A DNA stretch of 18,218 bases, taken from contig DASTOB010000088.1 of NCBI GenBank assembly GCA_035720425.1, positions 1-18,218 of the forward strand. The letters are read 5' to 3'. The position numbers and the translations under genes are program-made. Shown here piece by piece: positions 1 through 9,327 of the stretch; position 1 is the stretch's first letter; each line of letters opens with the position of its first letter. Below the pieces are notes generated by a model that saw only the letters and a program-made list of their open reading frames with translations, had not been told where the DNA came from and did no database searches. Source of the DNA: DASTOB01 sp035720425 (GTDB lineage: Bacteria > Chloroflexota > Limnocylindria > Limnocylindrales > CSP1-4).

Positions 1-986
1 ATTGCCGCGAGGCGCTTGCGAGCGACGGCGATCGGGTCAGGCAGATCGGAGGCGAGCAGACCGGCGTCGCCGAGCCGCTCCCGGACAGCGTCACCGGCGA
101 GGCCGTGGAGATAGACGCCAAGCCTGGCCGCATCGAACGGTGCGGTGTCCTGCGCGAGCAGGGCACCGATCGTTCCCGCGAGCACATCGCCGGTTCCGCC
201 GGACGCGAGGGCGGGGTTCTCGAACGGGGCGACCGCCACGGGGCCGTCGGGGGCCGCGACGATCGTGCGTGCTCCTTTGAGGACGACCACCTGGTTCCAC
301 GTCGTGGCTGCATCCCTTGCCGCGGCGGCCCGGGCCGAGTCGTCGTCGACGAGGTCGCCGTCGGCCGCCGGGTCGCGTCCGCTCCCCGTCCGCAGGCGGC
401 CGAACTCCCCGGTGTGCGGCGTCAGCACGGCACGGCGGGCCACGCCCTCCCACCAGCGGTCGATCGAGGCGAGCGCCCGGAGCGCCTCGGCATCGAGCAC
501 GATCGGTGGCGGGGTCGGCTCATCCGGGACCGCGAGCAACGCCCGCACGAGCTCCGTCGTCGCGAGGCCCGGGCGAAGTCCCGGGCCCAGCACGATTGCA
601 TCGTGCTCGTGGTCGAGGATGCGGGCCAGGGCGCCGTCGGGCTCGATCTCCTCGACGTCGTCCTCGGGCAGGGCCATCGTCGTCGCCTCGACCACCTTCG
701 CCGCGAACAACGGCTGGAGCGACTCGGGGACCGCGAGCGTCACGAGGCCCGCCCCGGCTCGCCCCGCGGCCCGGCAGACGAGGAGCGCCGCACCCGCGTA
801 GTCGAGCGAGCCGGCGATGACGAGGAGTTTCCCGAAGCGGCCCTTGTGCCCCCGGACGGGACGCTCCGGCAGGAGACCGGCCGCGATCTCGTCGTCGAGC
901 GTCGTGGCGCCCTCGACGACAACCGGCGAGGGCGTCCGTCCGACCTCGCCCCGGCGCCCGAAGCCAACCGGCGGCCGGTCAGTCAC
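1..986 (-). CDS. nnrD: ADP/ATP-dependent NAD(P)H-hydrate dehydratase (3' end cut by window edge)
   Basis: The product repairs hydrated NAD(P)H: it dehydrates the S-epimer of NAD(P)HX using ADP or ATP, in the cytoplasm. It has the ribokinase-like fold of the YjeF C-terminal domain. With GTG at 986 as residue 1, the family signatures are HKGRFGKLLVIAGS (47-60), TPHTGEF (189-195), NPALASGGTGD (257-267, with catalytic Asp267) and GLLASDL (309-315). At least 328 codons are present and the domain is almost complete; the stop lies beyond position 1. Only about 46 residues precede the domain, so the NnrE epimerase domain fused to it in many bacteria is absent. The GTG overlaps the acpS stop by 8 nt, implying translational coupling. 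The gene has no ATG start. An acpS-nnr neighbourhood is common in Gram-positive bacteria. The family assignment is firm; the exact start is less so. Confidence 0.93.
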   Translation of the reverse strand, partial: MTDRPPVGFGRRGEVGRTPSPVVVEGATTLDDEIAAGLLPERPVRGHKGRFGKLLVIAGSLDYAGAALLVCRAAGRAGAGLVTLAVPESLQPLFAAKVVEATTMALPEDDVEEIEPDGALARILDHEHDAIVLGPGLRPGLATTELVRALLAVPDEPTPPPIVLDAEALRALASIDRWWEGVARRAVLTPHTGEFGRLRTGSGRDPAADGDLVDDDSARAAAARDAATTWNQVVVLKGARTIVAAPDGPVAVAPFENPALASGGTGDVLAGTIGALLAQDTAPFDAARLGVYLHGLAGDAVRERLGDAGLLASDLPDPIAVARKRLAA

Positions 987-1532
987 GGGCGTCGGCGACG
1001 GATCGCTCGTGGAGCGTTTGGAGCCGCTCGATCCGTGCAAGGATGCGCCGCTCCCGGTCGTCGAGCCGCTCGTCGATGTCGAGGGGGAAGACGTACCGGC
1101 CACCGGCGGTCCGAACGCCGAACGCGATCGCCACGGCGTAGTCCGACTCGTGGCTGATCGACAGCGCGATCCGGGTCATCCCAAGCTGGTCGGCCCGGGC
1201 GGCTGCTCGTCCGTGCAGCCGCACCGCCGGTTGGCCGGTTGGCAGGCGCTCCACCTCGATGTCGCGCCAGCCGATCCCGCGCACGCCGAGGCCGAGGACC
1301 TTCGAGACCGCTTCCTTGGCCGCCCACCGGCCGGCCAGCGTCTCCGGCCGATCGCGAACGTAGCGCTGCTCGGCGGGCGTGAGCACTCGTCCCGAGAAGC
1401 GTGGACCGAACCGGGCGAGCGTCTGGCGGATCCGCTCCACCTTGATGATGTCGATCCCGAGCTCCGTCGTGCCCGGGGGGACGATGCCGGCCGGGATCGT
1501 CCCCTCCCGTTCGGGATCCGACGCCACCTTCG

Positions 1533-1536
<4 letters not shown>
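979..1536 (-). CDS. acpS: Holo-[acyl-carrier-protein] synthase
   Basis: The product transfers 4'-phosphopantetheine from CoA to the conserved serine of apo-ACP, switching on fatty-acid synthesis. With GTG at 1536 as residue 1, the core begins at ELGIDIIKVERI (25-36), with Mg-binding Asp29. It continues through FSGRVLTPAE (47-56) and RWAAKEAVSKVLG (70-82), with Mg-binding Glu75, and ends near ALSISHESDYAVAIAF. The product is 185 residues, against roughly 120-130 for the usual bacterial enzyme. The excess is about 24 residues before the core and about 40 charged, helix-prone residues after it. The GTG overlaps the glmS stop as GTGA, which supports this start and coupling; an in-frame GTG at 1527 is an alternative. 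It sits between glmS and nnrD in one run. Function is clear from the motifs; the role of the extensions is unknown. Confidence 0.93.
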
Positions 1537-3362
<1,826 letters not shown>

Positions 3363-3425
3363 GCAGACGAGTTCTCCGTTCTACGCGACTGAAGAGACAG
3401 CGGGACGTCGATCAGTCACCCAGCT

Positions 3426-3451
3426 CTCCGAGGTCGGAGGCGGAGCTCCGC
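3426..3451 (-). terminator. Paired palindromes between glmM and glmS (weak terminator or processing site)
   Basis: About 20-45 nt after the glmM stop lie two adjacent inverted repeats: CTCCG/CGGAG around a 4-nt loop (3426-3439) and the perfect 12-bp palindrome GCGGAGCTCCGC (3440-3451). They could fold as one or two hairpins in the transcript. No U-tract follows in the direction of transcription, so this is not a textbook intrinsic terminator. It may attenuate or process the transcript between glmM and glmS. The rest of the 3363-3470 gap shows only a weak GGAG, 11 nt before the glmS ATG. Confidence 0.35.
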
Positions 3452-3470
3452 GACCCATCCGCCCGAGGAT

Positions 3471-4805
3471 TCAGTTTAGTCGCTGATCCGCGAGGGCAGC
3501 GAGCGCGTCGGCCAGCTCCGCGACGACCCCGGCGTCCGGTCCCTCGACCATGACCCGCAGGGCCGGCTCCGTTCCGGACGGCCGAACGAGCACCCGGCCG
3601 GTGGATCCGAGCCGGGCCTGCGCGTCGGCGATGGCCCGCTGGAGCGCGGGGTCGCCCTCCCACTGGTCCTTGTGACGCGCCTTGATGGCACGCTGTTGCT
3701 GCGGCAGGAGGGGAATCGCGGCCGCGAGCTCGGCGAGCGTGGCGCCGGCCGCCGTCATGACCCGCAGCACCTCGAGCGCGGTGACGATCCCGTCCCCGGA
3801 GGTCGTGTGCTCACGCACGATGACGTGGCCGCTCTTCTCGCCGCCGAGGACCGCCCCGCTCACCTGCATGCCGTCGAGGATGTACTTGTCACCGACGGGC
3901 GTCCGGATGACCGTGCCGCCGGCCGCCTCGACCGCGGCCTGGAGCCCGCCGTTGGACAGGACCGACACGACGAGCCCGCCGCCCGACAGGGCACCGCGCC
4001 GGAGGCGCTCGAGGGCAAGGATGCCGAGGACCTGGTCGCCGTCAACGACGGCGCCACGCGCGTCGACGGCGATGAGCCGGTCGGCGTCGCCGTCGAGCGC
4101 GAAGCCGACGTCCGCCCCGTGGGCAACGACCGCCTGGGCGAGCGCGGCGGGGTCGGTGGCACCGGAGCGGACGTTGATGTTCACCCCGTCGGGTTCCGCG
4201 TGGATGACCTCGAGCGACGCCCCGGTGGCGGCGAGGATCTGCGGCCCCAGCTCGCAGCCGGAGCCGTTCGCACAGTCGAGCACGACGCGCAGCCCGCCCG
4301 CATCGACGCGCCTCGCGAGCGCCAGCCGGTGGTCGAGGTAGCGCCGCACCAGCGTGGCGGCATCGACCGCGATACCGAGCTCGGCGTTGCCGACCCCGCC
4401 GAGCTCCTCCGACCGCCAGATGAGCTGCTCGAGTTCGTCCTCGATCGCGTCGTCGAGCTTGAGCCCGTCGGCGTCGAGCACCTTGAGCCCGTTGTCGTCG
4501 GCCGGGTTGTGCGATGCCGAGACCATGATTCCCGCGGCGAACTCGCCCTCTCCGGCGAGGAAGGCGAGGGCCGGCGTGGGCACGACCCCGACGCGGTGGA
4601 CGGTCGTCCCGAGACTCGTCGCACCGGCGGTGATAGCGGCCACGAACAGGTCGCCGGAGCGGCGCGTGTCCTGGCCGACGACGAGCGCGCCGCCGGCCCC
4701 GACGAGCCGGTGCGCGGTGGCCCGCCCGAGCGCGTAGGCGAGGGTGGGCTTCAGGTCGACGTTGGCGACGCCACGGATCCCGTCCGTGCCGAACAGACGC
4801 GGCAA
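3471..4805 (-). CDS. glmM: Phosphoglucosamine mutase
   Basis: The product converts glucosamine-6-phosphate to glucosamine-1-phosphate, the step between GlmS and GlmU in UDP-GlcNAc synthesis. The 444-residue protein matches family length. It opens with LFGTDGIRG (4-12). The phosphoserine loop SASHNP (96-101) puts the active serine at 98, the metal loop DGDADR is at 238-243, the sugar loop GGEKSGH at 321-327, and the phosphate-binding VRPSGTEP at 407-414. The start is a TTG at 4805. It is supported by a strong GGAGG at 4813-4817 with a 7-nt spacer and by the family's conserved beginning. Neighbours are the YbbR gene 26 nt upstream and glmS downstream. In Firmicutes, c-di-AMP synthase and CdaR are encoded beside glmM and can influence GlmM activity, so a functional link is plausible here. 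Confidence 0.97.
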   Translation of the reverse strand: MPRLFGTDGIRGVANVDLKPTLAYALGRATAHRLVGAGGALVVGQDTRRSGDLFVAAITAGATSLGTTVHRVGVVPTPALAFLAGEGEFAAGIMVSASHNPADDNGLKVLDADGLKLDDAIEDELEQLIWRSEELGGVGNAELGIAVDAATLVRRYLDHRLALARRVDAGGLRVVLDCANGSGCELGPQILAATGASLEVIHAEPDGVNINVRSGATDPAALAQAVVAHGADVGFALDGDADRLIAVDARGAVVDGDQVLGILALERLRRGALSGGGLVVSVLSNGGLQAAVEAAGGTVIRTPVGDKYILDGMQVSGAVLGGEKSGHVIVREHTTSGDGIVTALEVLRVMTAAGATLAELAAAIPLLPQQQRAIKARHKDQWEGDPALQRAIADAQARLGSTGRVLVRPSGTEPALRVMVEGPDAGVVAELADALAALADQRLN

Positions 4806-4812
4806 GTGTCAG

Positions 4813-4817
4813 CCTCC
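4813..4817 (-). promoter_or_regulatory. Shine-Dalgarno that fixes the glmM TTG start
   Basis: GGAGG lies 7 nt before TTG 4805. It supports a non-ATG start that reproduces the conserved N-terminus (residues LFGTDGIRG). Confidence 0.8.
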
Positions 4818-4831
4818 GGGTGCGACGGCGC

Positions 4832-6091
4832 TCAGGGCGCCGGTGATGGCGACGGCGACGGTGAGACGGCCGGCTCGGGGCTCGGCGTGACGGACACGCC
4901 GACCGTCACGGTGATCGTCGCCGGTGCGATGGACACGAGCGTCAGGCCCGTCGCGAGGTTTGCCCCGAGGCGGACGAGCGACGCGCCGGGGTCGAGGTCG
5001 GCGACCGGGGCATCGACGGTCAGCGGCAACCCGGCCAGCCGGTTGAGGTCCGCGGGCGACCCGAAGATCGTGACGACGACGCGATCGGCCGACAGGGCGT
5101 AGGTTCGGTCCTCGCGGGCGCCGACGAGCCGGATCCCGGCCGTGAACGAACGCGTCTCGGTTACCGGGCGGAGGCGGATCGTTACCCGCACGGTGGGCTC
5201 GCCCAGGGCAAGGATGCCCGTCGGCAGGTCCAACTGGACGAGCGTCTCGATGTCCGACGCTGCCCCGGCGATCGAGATCGGGTCGGTCGAGATCCGATCG
5301 AGCGACGCGAGCTCGTCCGCGTTGCCCTCGACGGACACGAGCACCGGGTCGACCGTGACCGACTCGATCTCGAAGCCGGTCGCGGGCGTGCCGGCCACCC
5401 GTGGACTGACCGGCAGCGAGCGATTCGACAGGTCGCGGAACACGGCGATCGTGACGTGCGCCGTGGCCGGCTCCACGTCGATCGGACGGAGCACCTCGCC
5501 GACGAGGTCGATCGGCACGAGCGGCACGTCGCGATCGACGTTGAGCGCGGACGGCTCGATGAGCACGGCGGCGCGGACGGCCACCACTCGCTCAACGACC
5601 GACTGCGGTCCGGACACCTCGACCTCGGCCGGATCGACGACGGGATCGCGCACGTCGAGGCCTTCCGGTATCTCGCCGGCCTGGACCTGGACCGGCACGG
5701 TGCGGGTGACGAACGGGTCGAGCTGCACCCGCACCCGCAGCGGCTCCCACGTGATGATCCGGATCCGCTCGTCGACGGCCTCGAGCCGGACGGGCACGAA
5801 CGTCGGGCCAAGCGCGGGATCGACGTCGGACAGGTCGACGGTCGCCCGGAAGCTCGAGGTCGAGGGTCGCAGGTCGCTGCCGTCGGTCACGATGTACGTG
5901 ATCCGGGAGACTGTCCCGAGGTCGGTCAGGAGGACAGCGTCCGCCGGCTGGCGGTCGGCCTCGATCGGGATGCTGACGCTGACATCGCGCGCGTTCTGCG
6001 ACACGACGAACCCGGCGTACAGCAGGGTGGCCAGGACGATCGCGGCGACCTTGAGCGGCCAGTTCCGGATGAGGAAGCGAACGATCGTCAC
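4832..6091 (-). CDS. YbbR-domain protein, CdaR-like c-di-AMP synthase partner
   Basis: This is a membrane-anchored protein with extracytoplasmic YbbR domains. In Firmicutes the equivalent CdaR binds and modulates the c-di-AMP synthase CdaA. The 419 residues begin with a short cytoplasmic stretch and one membrane helix (about 12-32, LKVAAIVLATLLYAGFVV). Beta-rich repeats follow, with the recurring pattern of a Pro-Val-x-Val strand and an Asp-Pro turn, about four units by eye. The protein ends in a Pro/Ser-rich tail (from about residue 397), probably unstructured or wall-spanning. The start is GTG 6091, overlapping the cdaA stop as GTGA, so the two are probably translated together. The family call rests on the fold pattern and the cdaA-glmM context; domain boundaries are approximate. 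Confidence 0.88.
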   Translation of the reverse strand: MTIVRFLIRNWPLKVAAIVLATLLYAGFVVSQNARDVSVSIPIEADRQPADAVLLTDLGTVSRITYIVTDGSDLRPSTSSFRATVDLSDVDPALGPTFVPVRLEAVDERIRIITWEPLRVRVQLDPFVTRTVPVQVQAGEIPEGLDVRDPVVDPAEVEVSGPQSVVERVVAVRAAVLIEPSALNVDRDVPLVPIDLVGEVLRPIDVEPATAHVTIAVFRDLSNRSLPVSPRVAGTPATGFEIESVTVDPVLVSVEGNADELASLDRISTDPISIAGAASDIETLVQLDLPTGILALGEPTVRVTIRLRPVTETRSFTAGIRLVGAREDRTYALSADRVVVTIFGSPADLNRLAGLPLTVDAPVADLDPGASLVRLGANLATGLTLVSIAPATITVTVGVSVTPSPEPAVSPSPSPSPAP

Positions 6092-6978
6092 GGACTCTGG
6101 TCGTCCCGCCGCAGCAGCCGGCCGAGGTCCGCCCCGCCCAGCCGCGGGCCCGTCGCCCCGCGGCCGAGCAGCCGGCCTCCCTCACGCTTGCCCATGAGCG
6201 CCCGGATCGCGACGGTCAGCTGGGCCTCGTTGAGGTTGCGCCGGATCCGTGCGCGTTCGACGAGGCTGACCTGGCCGTTCTCCTCCGACACGACGACGAC
6301 GACGGCGTCGGTCTGCTCGGTGATCCCGAGCGCGGCCCGGTGGCGCGTCCCGTAGCGCTCCGTATGGATTGTCGTCTCTGCCAGCGGGAGCACCGCGCCG
6401 GCAGCAAGCAGGGTCTCGCCGCGGATCACGACCGCGCCGTCGTGGAGGGCCGTGCCCCGCGCGAAGATCGTGCGCAGGAGGTCGGCCGACACATCACCGT
6501 GGATCATCACGCCGGTCTCCGCGATCTCCTCGAGCCCGGTCTCGCGCTCGAGGACGATGAGTGCCCCGTATCCCTCGCGCGACAGGGCGTGGGACGCCCT
6601 CGCGACCTCGGCGGCGACATGCTCGACGGCACGCTGGTCGGCCGGCGACAGGAGCCAGCCGAACGACCCCACCTGGCCGACCCGATCGAGGGCGCGCCGC
6701 AGCTCCGGCTGGAACACGACGACGAGCGCGAACAGGCCCACGACGGCACCGGTCTCGAGGATCCGCGTGAGCAGCAGCAGCCCGAACAGGCGAGCGGCCG
6801 CGTACGTCGCGAAGAGGACCGTGACGCCGATGACGAGCCGGACTGCCCGCGTCCCGCGAATGAGGCTGAACAGCCAGTAGATGAGGAGGGCGGTGATCCC
6901 GATATCGATCAGGGTGGTCAGCTGGATCTGGCCGAAGATCGACTCGAGGAGCTGCGGCATCGTCGGTTGAGTGTACAT
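6088..6978 (-). CDS. cdaA: Diadenylate cyclase (c-di-AMP synthase), CdaA/DacA type
   Basis: The product makes cyclic di-AMP from two ATP, a messenger that controls osmolyte and potassium transport and cell-wall homeostasis. The 296-residue protein has three N-terminal membrane helices (about 20-40, 45-70 and 74-90), then VVFQPELRRALDRVG. The cytoplasmic DAC domain carries DGA at 180-182 and RHR at 212-214, the motifs required for ATP binding and catalysis. The length is normal for CdaA, with a short polar C-terminal tail. ATG 6978 is chosen because GGAGGG stands just before it; Met7 at 6960 lacks such a site. That Shine-Dalgarno lies inside a hairpin, listed separately. The gene follows the TPR gene by 89 nt and leads the ybbR-glmM-glmS-acpS-nnrD run. 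Confidence 0.96.
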   Translation of the reverse strand: MYTQPTMPQLLESIFGQIQLTTLIDIGITALLIYWLFSLIRGTRAVRLVIGVTVLFATYAAARLFGLLLLTRILETGAVVGLFALVVVFQPELRRALDRVGQVGSFGWLLSPADQRAVEHVAAEVARASHALSREGYGALIVLERETGLEEIAETGVMIHGDVSADLLRTIFARGTALHDGAVVIRGETLLAAGAVLPLAETTIHTERYGTRHRAALGITEQTDAVVVVVSEENGQVSLVERARIRRNLNEAQLTVAIRALMGKREGGRLLGRGATGPRLGGADLGRLLRRDDQSP

Positions 6979-7004
6979 CGACCCTCCCTCGAACCGGAGG
7001 GTCG
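6979..7004 (-). promoter_or_regulatory. Hairpin sequestering the cdaA ribosome binding site
   Basis: In the transcript, CGACCCUCC (7004-6996) pairs perfectly over 9 bp with GGAGGGUCG (6987-6979) around an 8-nt loop GGUUCGAG. The 3' arm contains the cdaA Shine-Dalgarno GGAGGG and ends directly before the AUG at 6978. When folded, the ribosome site would be fully paired. That suggests translational control by a thermometer, protein, small-molecule or coupling mechanism. It could instead be only a TPR-gene 3' hairpin. The pairing is seen; the function is inferred. Confidence 0.6.
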
Positions 7005-7067
7005 GTCAGTCCGACGGGCCGGGGTCGGCGGGCGATCGACCGACCGCTCGCTCCGTCGGCGGATCGG

Positions 7068-8081
7068 TCAGGCGCAGATCTCGCGCAGGCGCAGGTCGTC
7101 GGGAACGTGGTCGGCGGCGATGGCACACAGGCGTGCCCGCGTGGTCGGGTCGCCGTTCAGCTCGGCCAGCCGGGCGAGCAGGACGAGCTTGTCGGCCGCA
7201 TGCGTGCGCCAGCCCTGCTCGACGTACAGCTCGGCGAGGGCGAGGTGCAGCTCCGGGTCGTCCGGGGCGAGGCTCAGGGCGAGGTAGCAGGCGTCGAGGG
7301 CGGCGTCGCGGTGGCCGACCCGACGGTGGGCGCCGGCGGCGCGCAGCCAGCCGTCGCGGGCTGCCGCCACGTCGCCGGCGTCGAGGGCGGCTTCGGCTTC
7401 GTCGGCAAGTACCACGCCGTCCGCGGCGGTGGCGTCGGCCGAGCCCGATCCGTCGTCCTCAACCACTGCGTCGTCGGCCGCAGCGTCCTGAGCCGCCGCT
7501 TCCGCCGAGACGGAATCCGCCGGGGCCGCATCCACCGGAGCGGCTTCCGCCGGCGCGGCATCGAGGGGGCCGGCTTCACCGCTCGTCGGTTCGAGGACGC
7601 CGAGCGCGCGCTCGAGGGCGGCGATGACCGGCGCGTCGGCCGGCGACCCGCGGAGCTGCTCGACGAGGTCGCGCACGAGCCGTCGGCGCTGGCGCGATTC
7701 GGCCAGCTCGAGGGCTCGCCGGGCGGCGTCGCAGGCGTCCGCGACCCGACCGGCTGCCGCAAGCGCTTCGGCCAGCTGGTCGAAGGATTCGGCAGCCCGG
7801 ACCCGGTCGCCGCGGCCGGCGAGAATCTCCGCCCGCCCGGTCAGGGCGGCCTCGTCCCGGGAAGCGCGATCGAGCGCGTGGCCGAATGCGGTGAGCGCAT
7901 CGTCGTCCCGCCCCAGCCGATGGAGGATCGCGCCGAGGCTGGCGTGCGGAAGAGCCCGTTCCGGCGCGATGTCGGCGGCCTCCCCGTAGGCGATGAGCGC
8001 GGCGTCGAGGCGTCCCCGAAGCGCGGCGACGTGGCCGCGCCGGAGCGCGTCCTTGTAGCGCTCGTAGAGCGCTTCGCTCAT
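7068..8081 (-). CDS. Tetratricopeptide-repeat protein of unknown function
   Basis: This is a 337-residue soluble protein with no signal peptide or membrane helix. Helical TPR-like repeats occupy about residues 5-135; one clear unit is ALPHASLGAILHRLGRDDDA (43-62) with the following helix. A second TPR block runs about 233-330, including DPELHLALAELYVEQGW (285-301). Between them is a low-complexity Ala/Pro/Asp/Glu linker (about 172-230), probably flexible. TPR proteins are usually adaptors, and no enzymatic motif is visible, so I do not assign a function. ATG 8081 overlaps the argF stop as ATGA, so it is co-translated with argF; cdaA starts 89 nt after its end. Codon use matches its neighbours. 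Confidence 0.85.
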   Translation of the reverse strand: MSEALYERYKDALRRGHVAALRGRLDAALIAYGEAADIAPERALPHASLGAILHRLGRDDDALTAFGHALDRASRDEAALTGRAEILAGRGDRVRAAESFDQLAEALAAAGRVADACDAARRALELAESRQRRRLVRDLVEQLRGSPADAPVIAALERALGVLEPTSGEAGPLDAAPAEAAPVDAAPADSVSAEAAAQDAAADDAVVEDDGSGSADATAADGVVLADEAEAALDAGDVAAARDGWLRAAGAHRRVGHRDAALDACYLALSLAPDDPELHLALAELYVEQGWRTHAADKLVLLARLAELNGDPTTRARLCAIAADHVPDDLRLREICA

Positions 8082-9058
8082 GGCAGTGGAGCCTCCGTCG
8101 CGAGCAACTCGACGAGAAGCGCCTTCTGGACGTGGAGCCGGTTCTCGGACTGGTCGAGGATGATGCTCTGCGGGCCGTCCATCACGTCGGACGTGATCTC
8201 CTCGCCGCGATGGGCCGGCAGGCAGTGCATGACCACCGCGTCGGCGCCGGCGACCGCAAGCAGGCCCGCGTTGACCTGGTAGCGCGCGAAGGCGTCGCGA
8301 CGTTCTTCCGCCTGGGCCTCCTGGCCCATCGAGGTCCACGCGTCGGTGTAGATCACCGCGGCGCCGCGCACGGCCTCCGCCGGCTCGTGGGTGAACTCGA
8401 GCCGGGCGCCGGACTCGGCCGCCAGCTCGCGGGCACGCTCGACGATACGCGGGTTCGGCCCGTAGTCCGGGGGGTGGGCGAGTCGCACCTCGAGGCCGAG
8501 CAGGGCGCCGGCAAGCGCGAGGGAGTGGTAGACGTTGTTGCCGTCGCCGACGAACGCAACGACGGGCCGACCGTCCGGGCCGAACCGCTCCCGGATCGTG
8601 AACGCGTCGGCGAGGGCCTGGCACGGATGCTCGCGCAGGGTCAGGCCGTTGATGACCGGGATCGTCGCCTGCGCGGCGAGCTCCGTGACCACCTCGTGGG
8701 GTCCCGTTCGGGCCACGATGGCGTCGACGAACCGCTCGAGGTTGCGCGCGACGTCACGGACGCTCTCGCGAGCGCCCATCACGACGTCCTCGGTCAGGTA
8801 GATCGCCTGGCCGCCGAGCTGGTTCATGCCCGCCTCGAACGTCACCCGCGTCCGAAGGCTGGGCTTCTGGAACAGCATCGCGAGCGTCCGCCCCGTGAGC
8901 GCCGGCGACTCGTGCCGCCGCGTCGTGCGGAACTCGTCCTTGAGGGCCGCGGCCCGCGCGAACAGACGCACGATCTCCGCGGCCGACAGGTCGGCGACGC
9001 TGAGCAGATCGCGACCGCGCAGCGTCCCCTGTCCCGCGTCGTGGGCGGGTGCGTTCAT
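8078..9058 (-). CDS. argF: Ornithine carbamoyltransferase
   Basis: The product joins carbamoyl phosphate to ornithine to give citrulline in arginine biosynthesis. With ATG 9058 as residue 1 the protein has 326 residues, normal for the family. The carbamoyl-phosphate loop is SLRTR (67-71), a variant of STRTR. HPCQ is at 144-147, the ornithine-specific SMG loop at 243-245 (DAWTSMGQE) and HCLPAHRG at 278-285. The SMG loop separates it from aspartate carbamoyltransferase. An in-frame GTG at 9073 is an alternative start giving five more residues; it overlaps the stop of a small upstream ORF. A weak GGGTGG precedes the ATG. No other arg genes are in view, so the gene is detached from the usual arg cluster and paired with a TPR gene. 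Confidence 0.95.
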   Translation of the reverse strand: MNAPAHDAGQGTLRGRDLLSVADLSAAEIVRLFARAAALKDEFRTTRRHESPALTGRTLAMLFQKPSLRTRVTFEAGMNQLGGQAIYLTEDVVMGARESVRDVARNLERFVDAIVARTGPHEVVTELAAQATIPVINGLTLREHPCQALADAFTIRERFGPDGRPVVAFVGDGNNVYHSLALAGALLGLEVRLAHPPDYGPNPRIVERARELAAESGARLEFTHEPAEAVRGAAVIYTDAWTSMGQEAQAEERRDAFARYQVNAGLLAVAGADAVVMHCLPAHRGEEITSDVMDGPQSIILDQSENRLHVQKALLVELLATEAPLP

Positions 9059-9104
9059 CGCGCCACCCGTCACGTTCGCGCACCGATCACGTTCATCGCG
9101 CCAC
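9052..9104 (-). repeat. 15-bp direct repeat around the argF start
   Basis: GTGGCGCGATGAACG occurs at 9104-9090 and again, identically, at 9066-9052, 38 bp apart. Each copy contains an ATG: the mini-ORF start and the argF start. A partial third copy lies between them. It may be a local duplication of the translation start, or a binding site. Confidence 0.75.
9070..9096 (-). CDS. Possible argF leader mini-ORF (8 codons)
   Basis: ATG 9096 opens a reading frame encoding MNVIGART that stops at TGA 9072-9070. The stop overlaps the alternative argF GTG (9073) as GTGA. A TANNNT box ends 6 nt before the ATG, which would suit a leaderless transcript. The ORF contains only one arginine codon, so it is not an obvious attenuator. 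An ORF this short can arise by chance. No protein homology can be judged at this length. Confidence 0.3.
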   Translation of the reverse strand: MNVIGART

Positions 9105-9108
9105 TCTA
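9103..9108 (-). promoter_or_regulatory. Candidate -10 box for the argF group
   Basis: TAGAGT on the minus strand fits the TANNNT pattern and lies 6 nt before ATG 9096, or 44 nt before the argF ATG. No good -35 hexamer is found at the usual distance. It is a weak promoter call supported mainly by position in the only large gap upstream of argF. Confidence 0.3.
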
Positions 9109-9327
9109 CCGCCCGGCGAGATCATCGCGCCTGACGAACGGTACGGATCCGTGCCCGCGCTCGAGCGTGCCGCTGCCGCTGCCGTGACTAACGCGGCGTC
9201 GAGCGTCGCCAGGCCGCCGCGATTGTTCAAGTCACGTCGAACCTCGTCGCCGTGAGCACCCGGCTGCGCGCATCCGAGCGCCGCGCCGCGGCCTGGCCCG
9301 ATGCGCCCGCGAGGGCGGCTCAGGGCT
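9105..9327. other. Intergenic stretch without a recognisable gene
   Basis: About 220 bp between the argF leader and the tandem repeats. No frame shows a recognisable protein and no tRNA fold was found. A GTTCAAGTC stretch near 9225 resembles a T-loop but its flanks cannot pair. A possible degenerate third repeat unit lies near 9250-9290, but it is not convincing. The argF promoter region probably lies in the low-coordinate part. Confidence 0.5.

Noticed and set aside
105..1157. Long plus-strand open frame antisense to nnrD and acpS
   Set aside because: It has no recognisable motif and its composition is the reverse complement shadow of two genes with intact catalytic motifs.
3363..3470. Possible glmS ribozyme upstream of glmS
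   Set aside because: The gap is only 108 nt, shorter than the ribozyme with its supporting helices, and I see no matching core or cleavage-site context; only simple palindromes are present.
9220..9245. T-loop-like GTTCAAGTC suggesting a tRNA gene
   Set aside because: The flanking bases do not form a 5-bp T-stem and no acceptor, D or anticodon arm can be placed around it.
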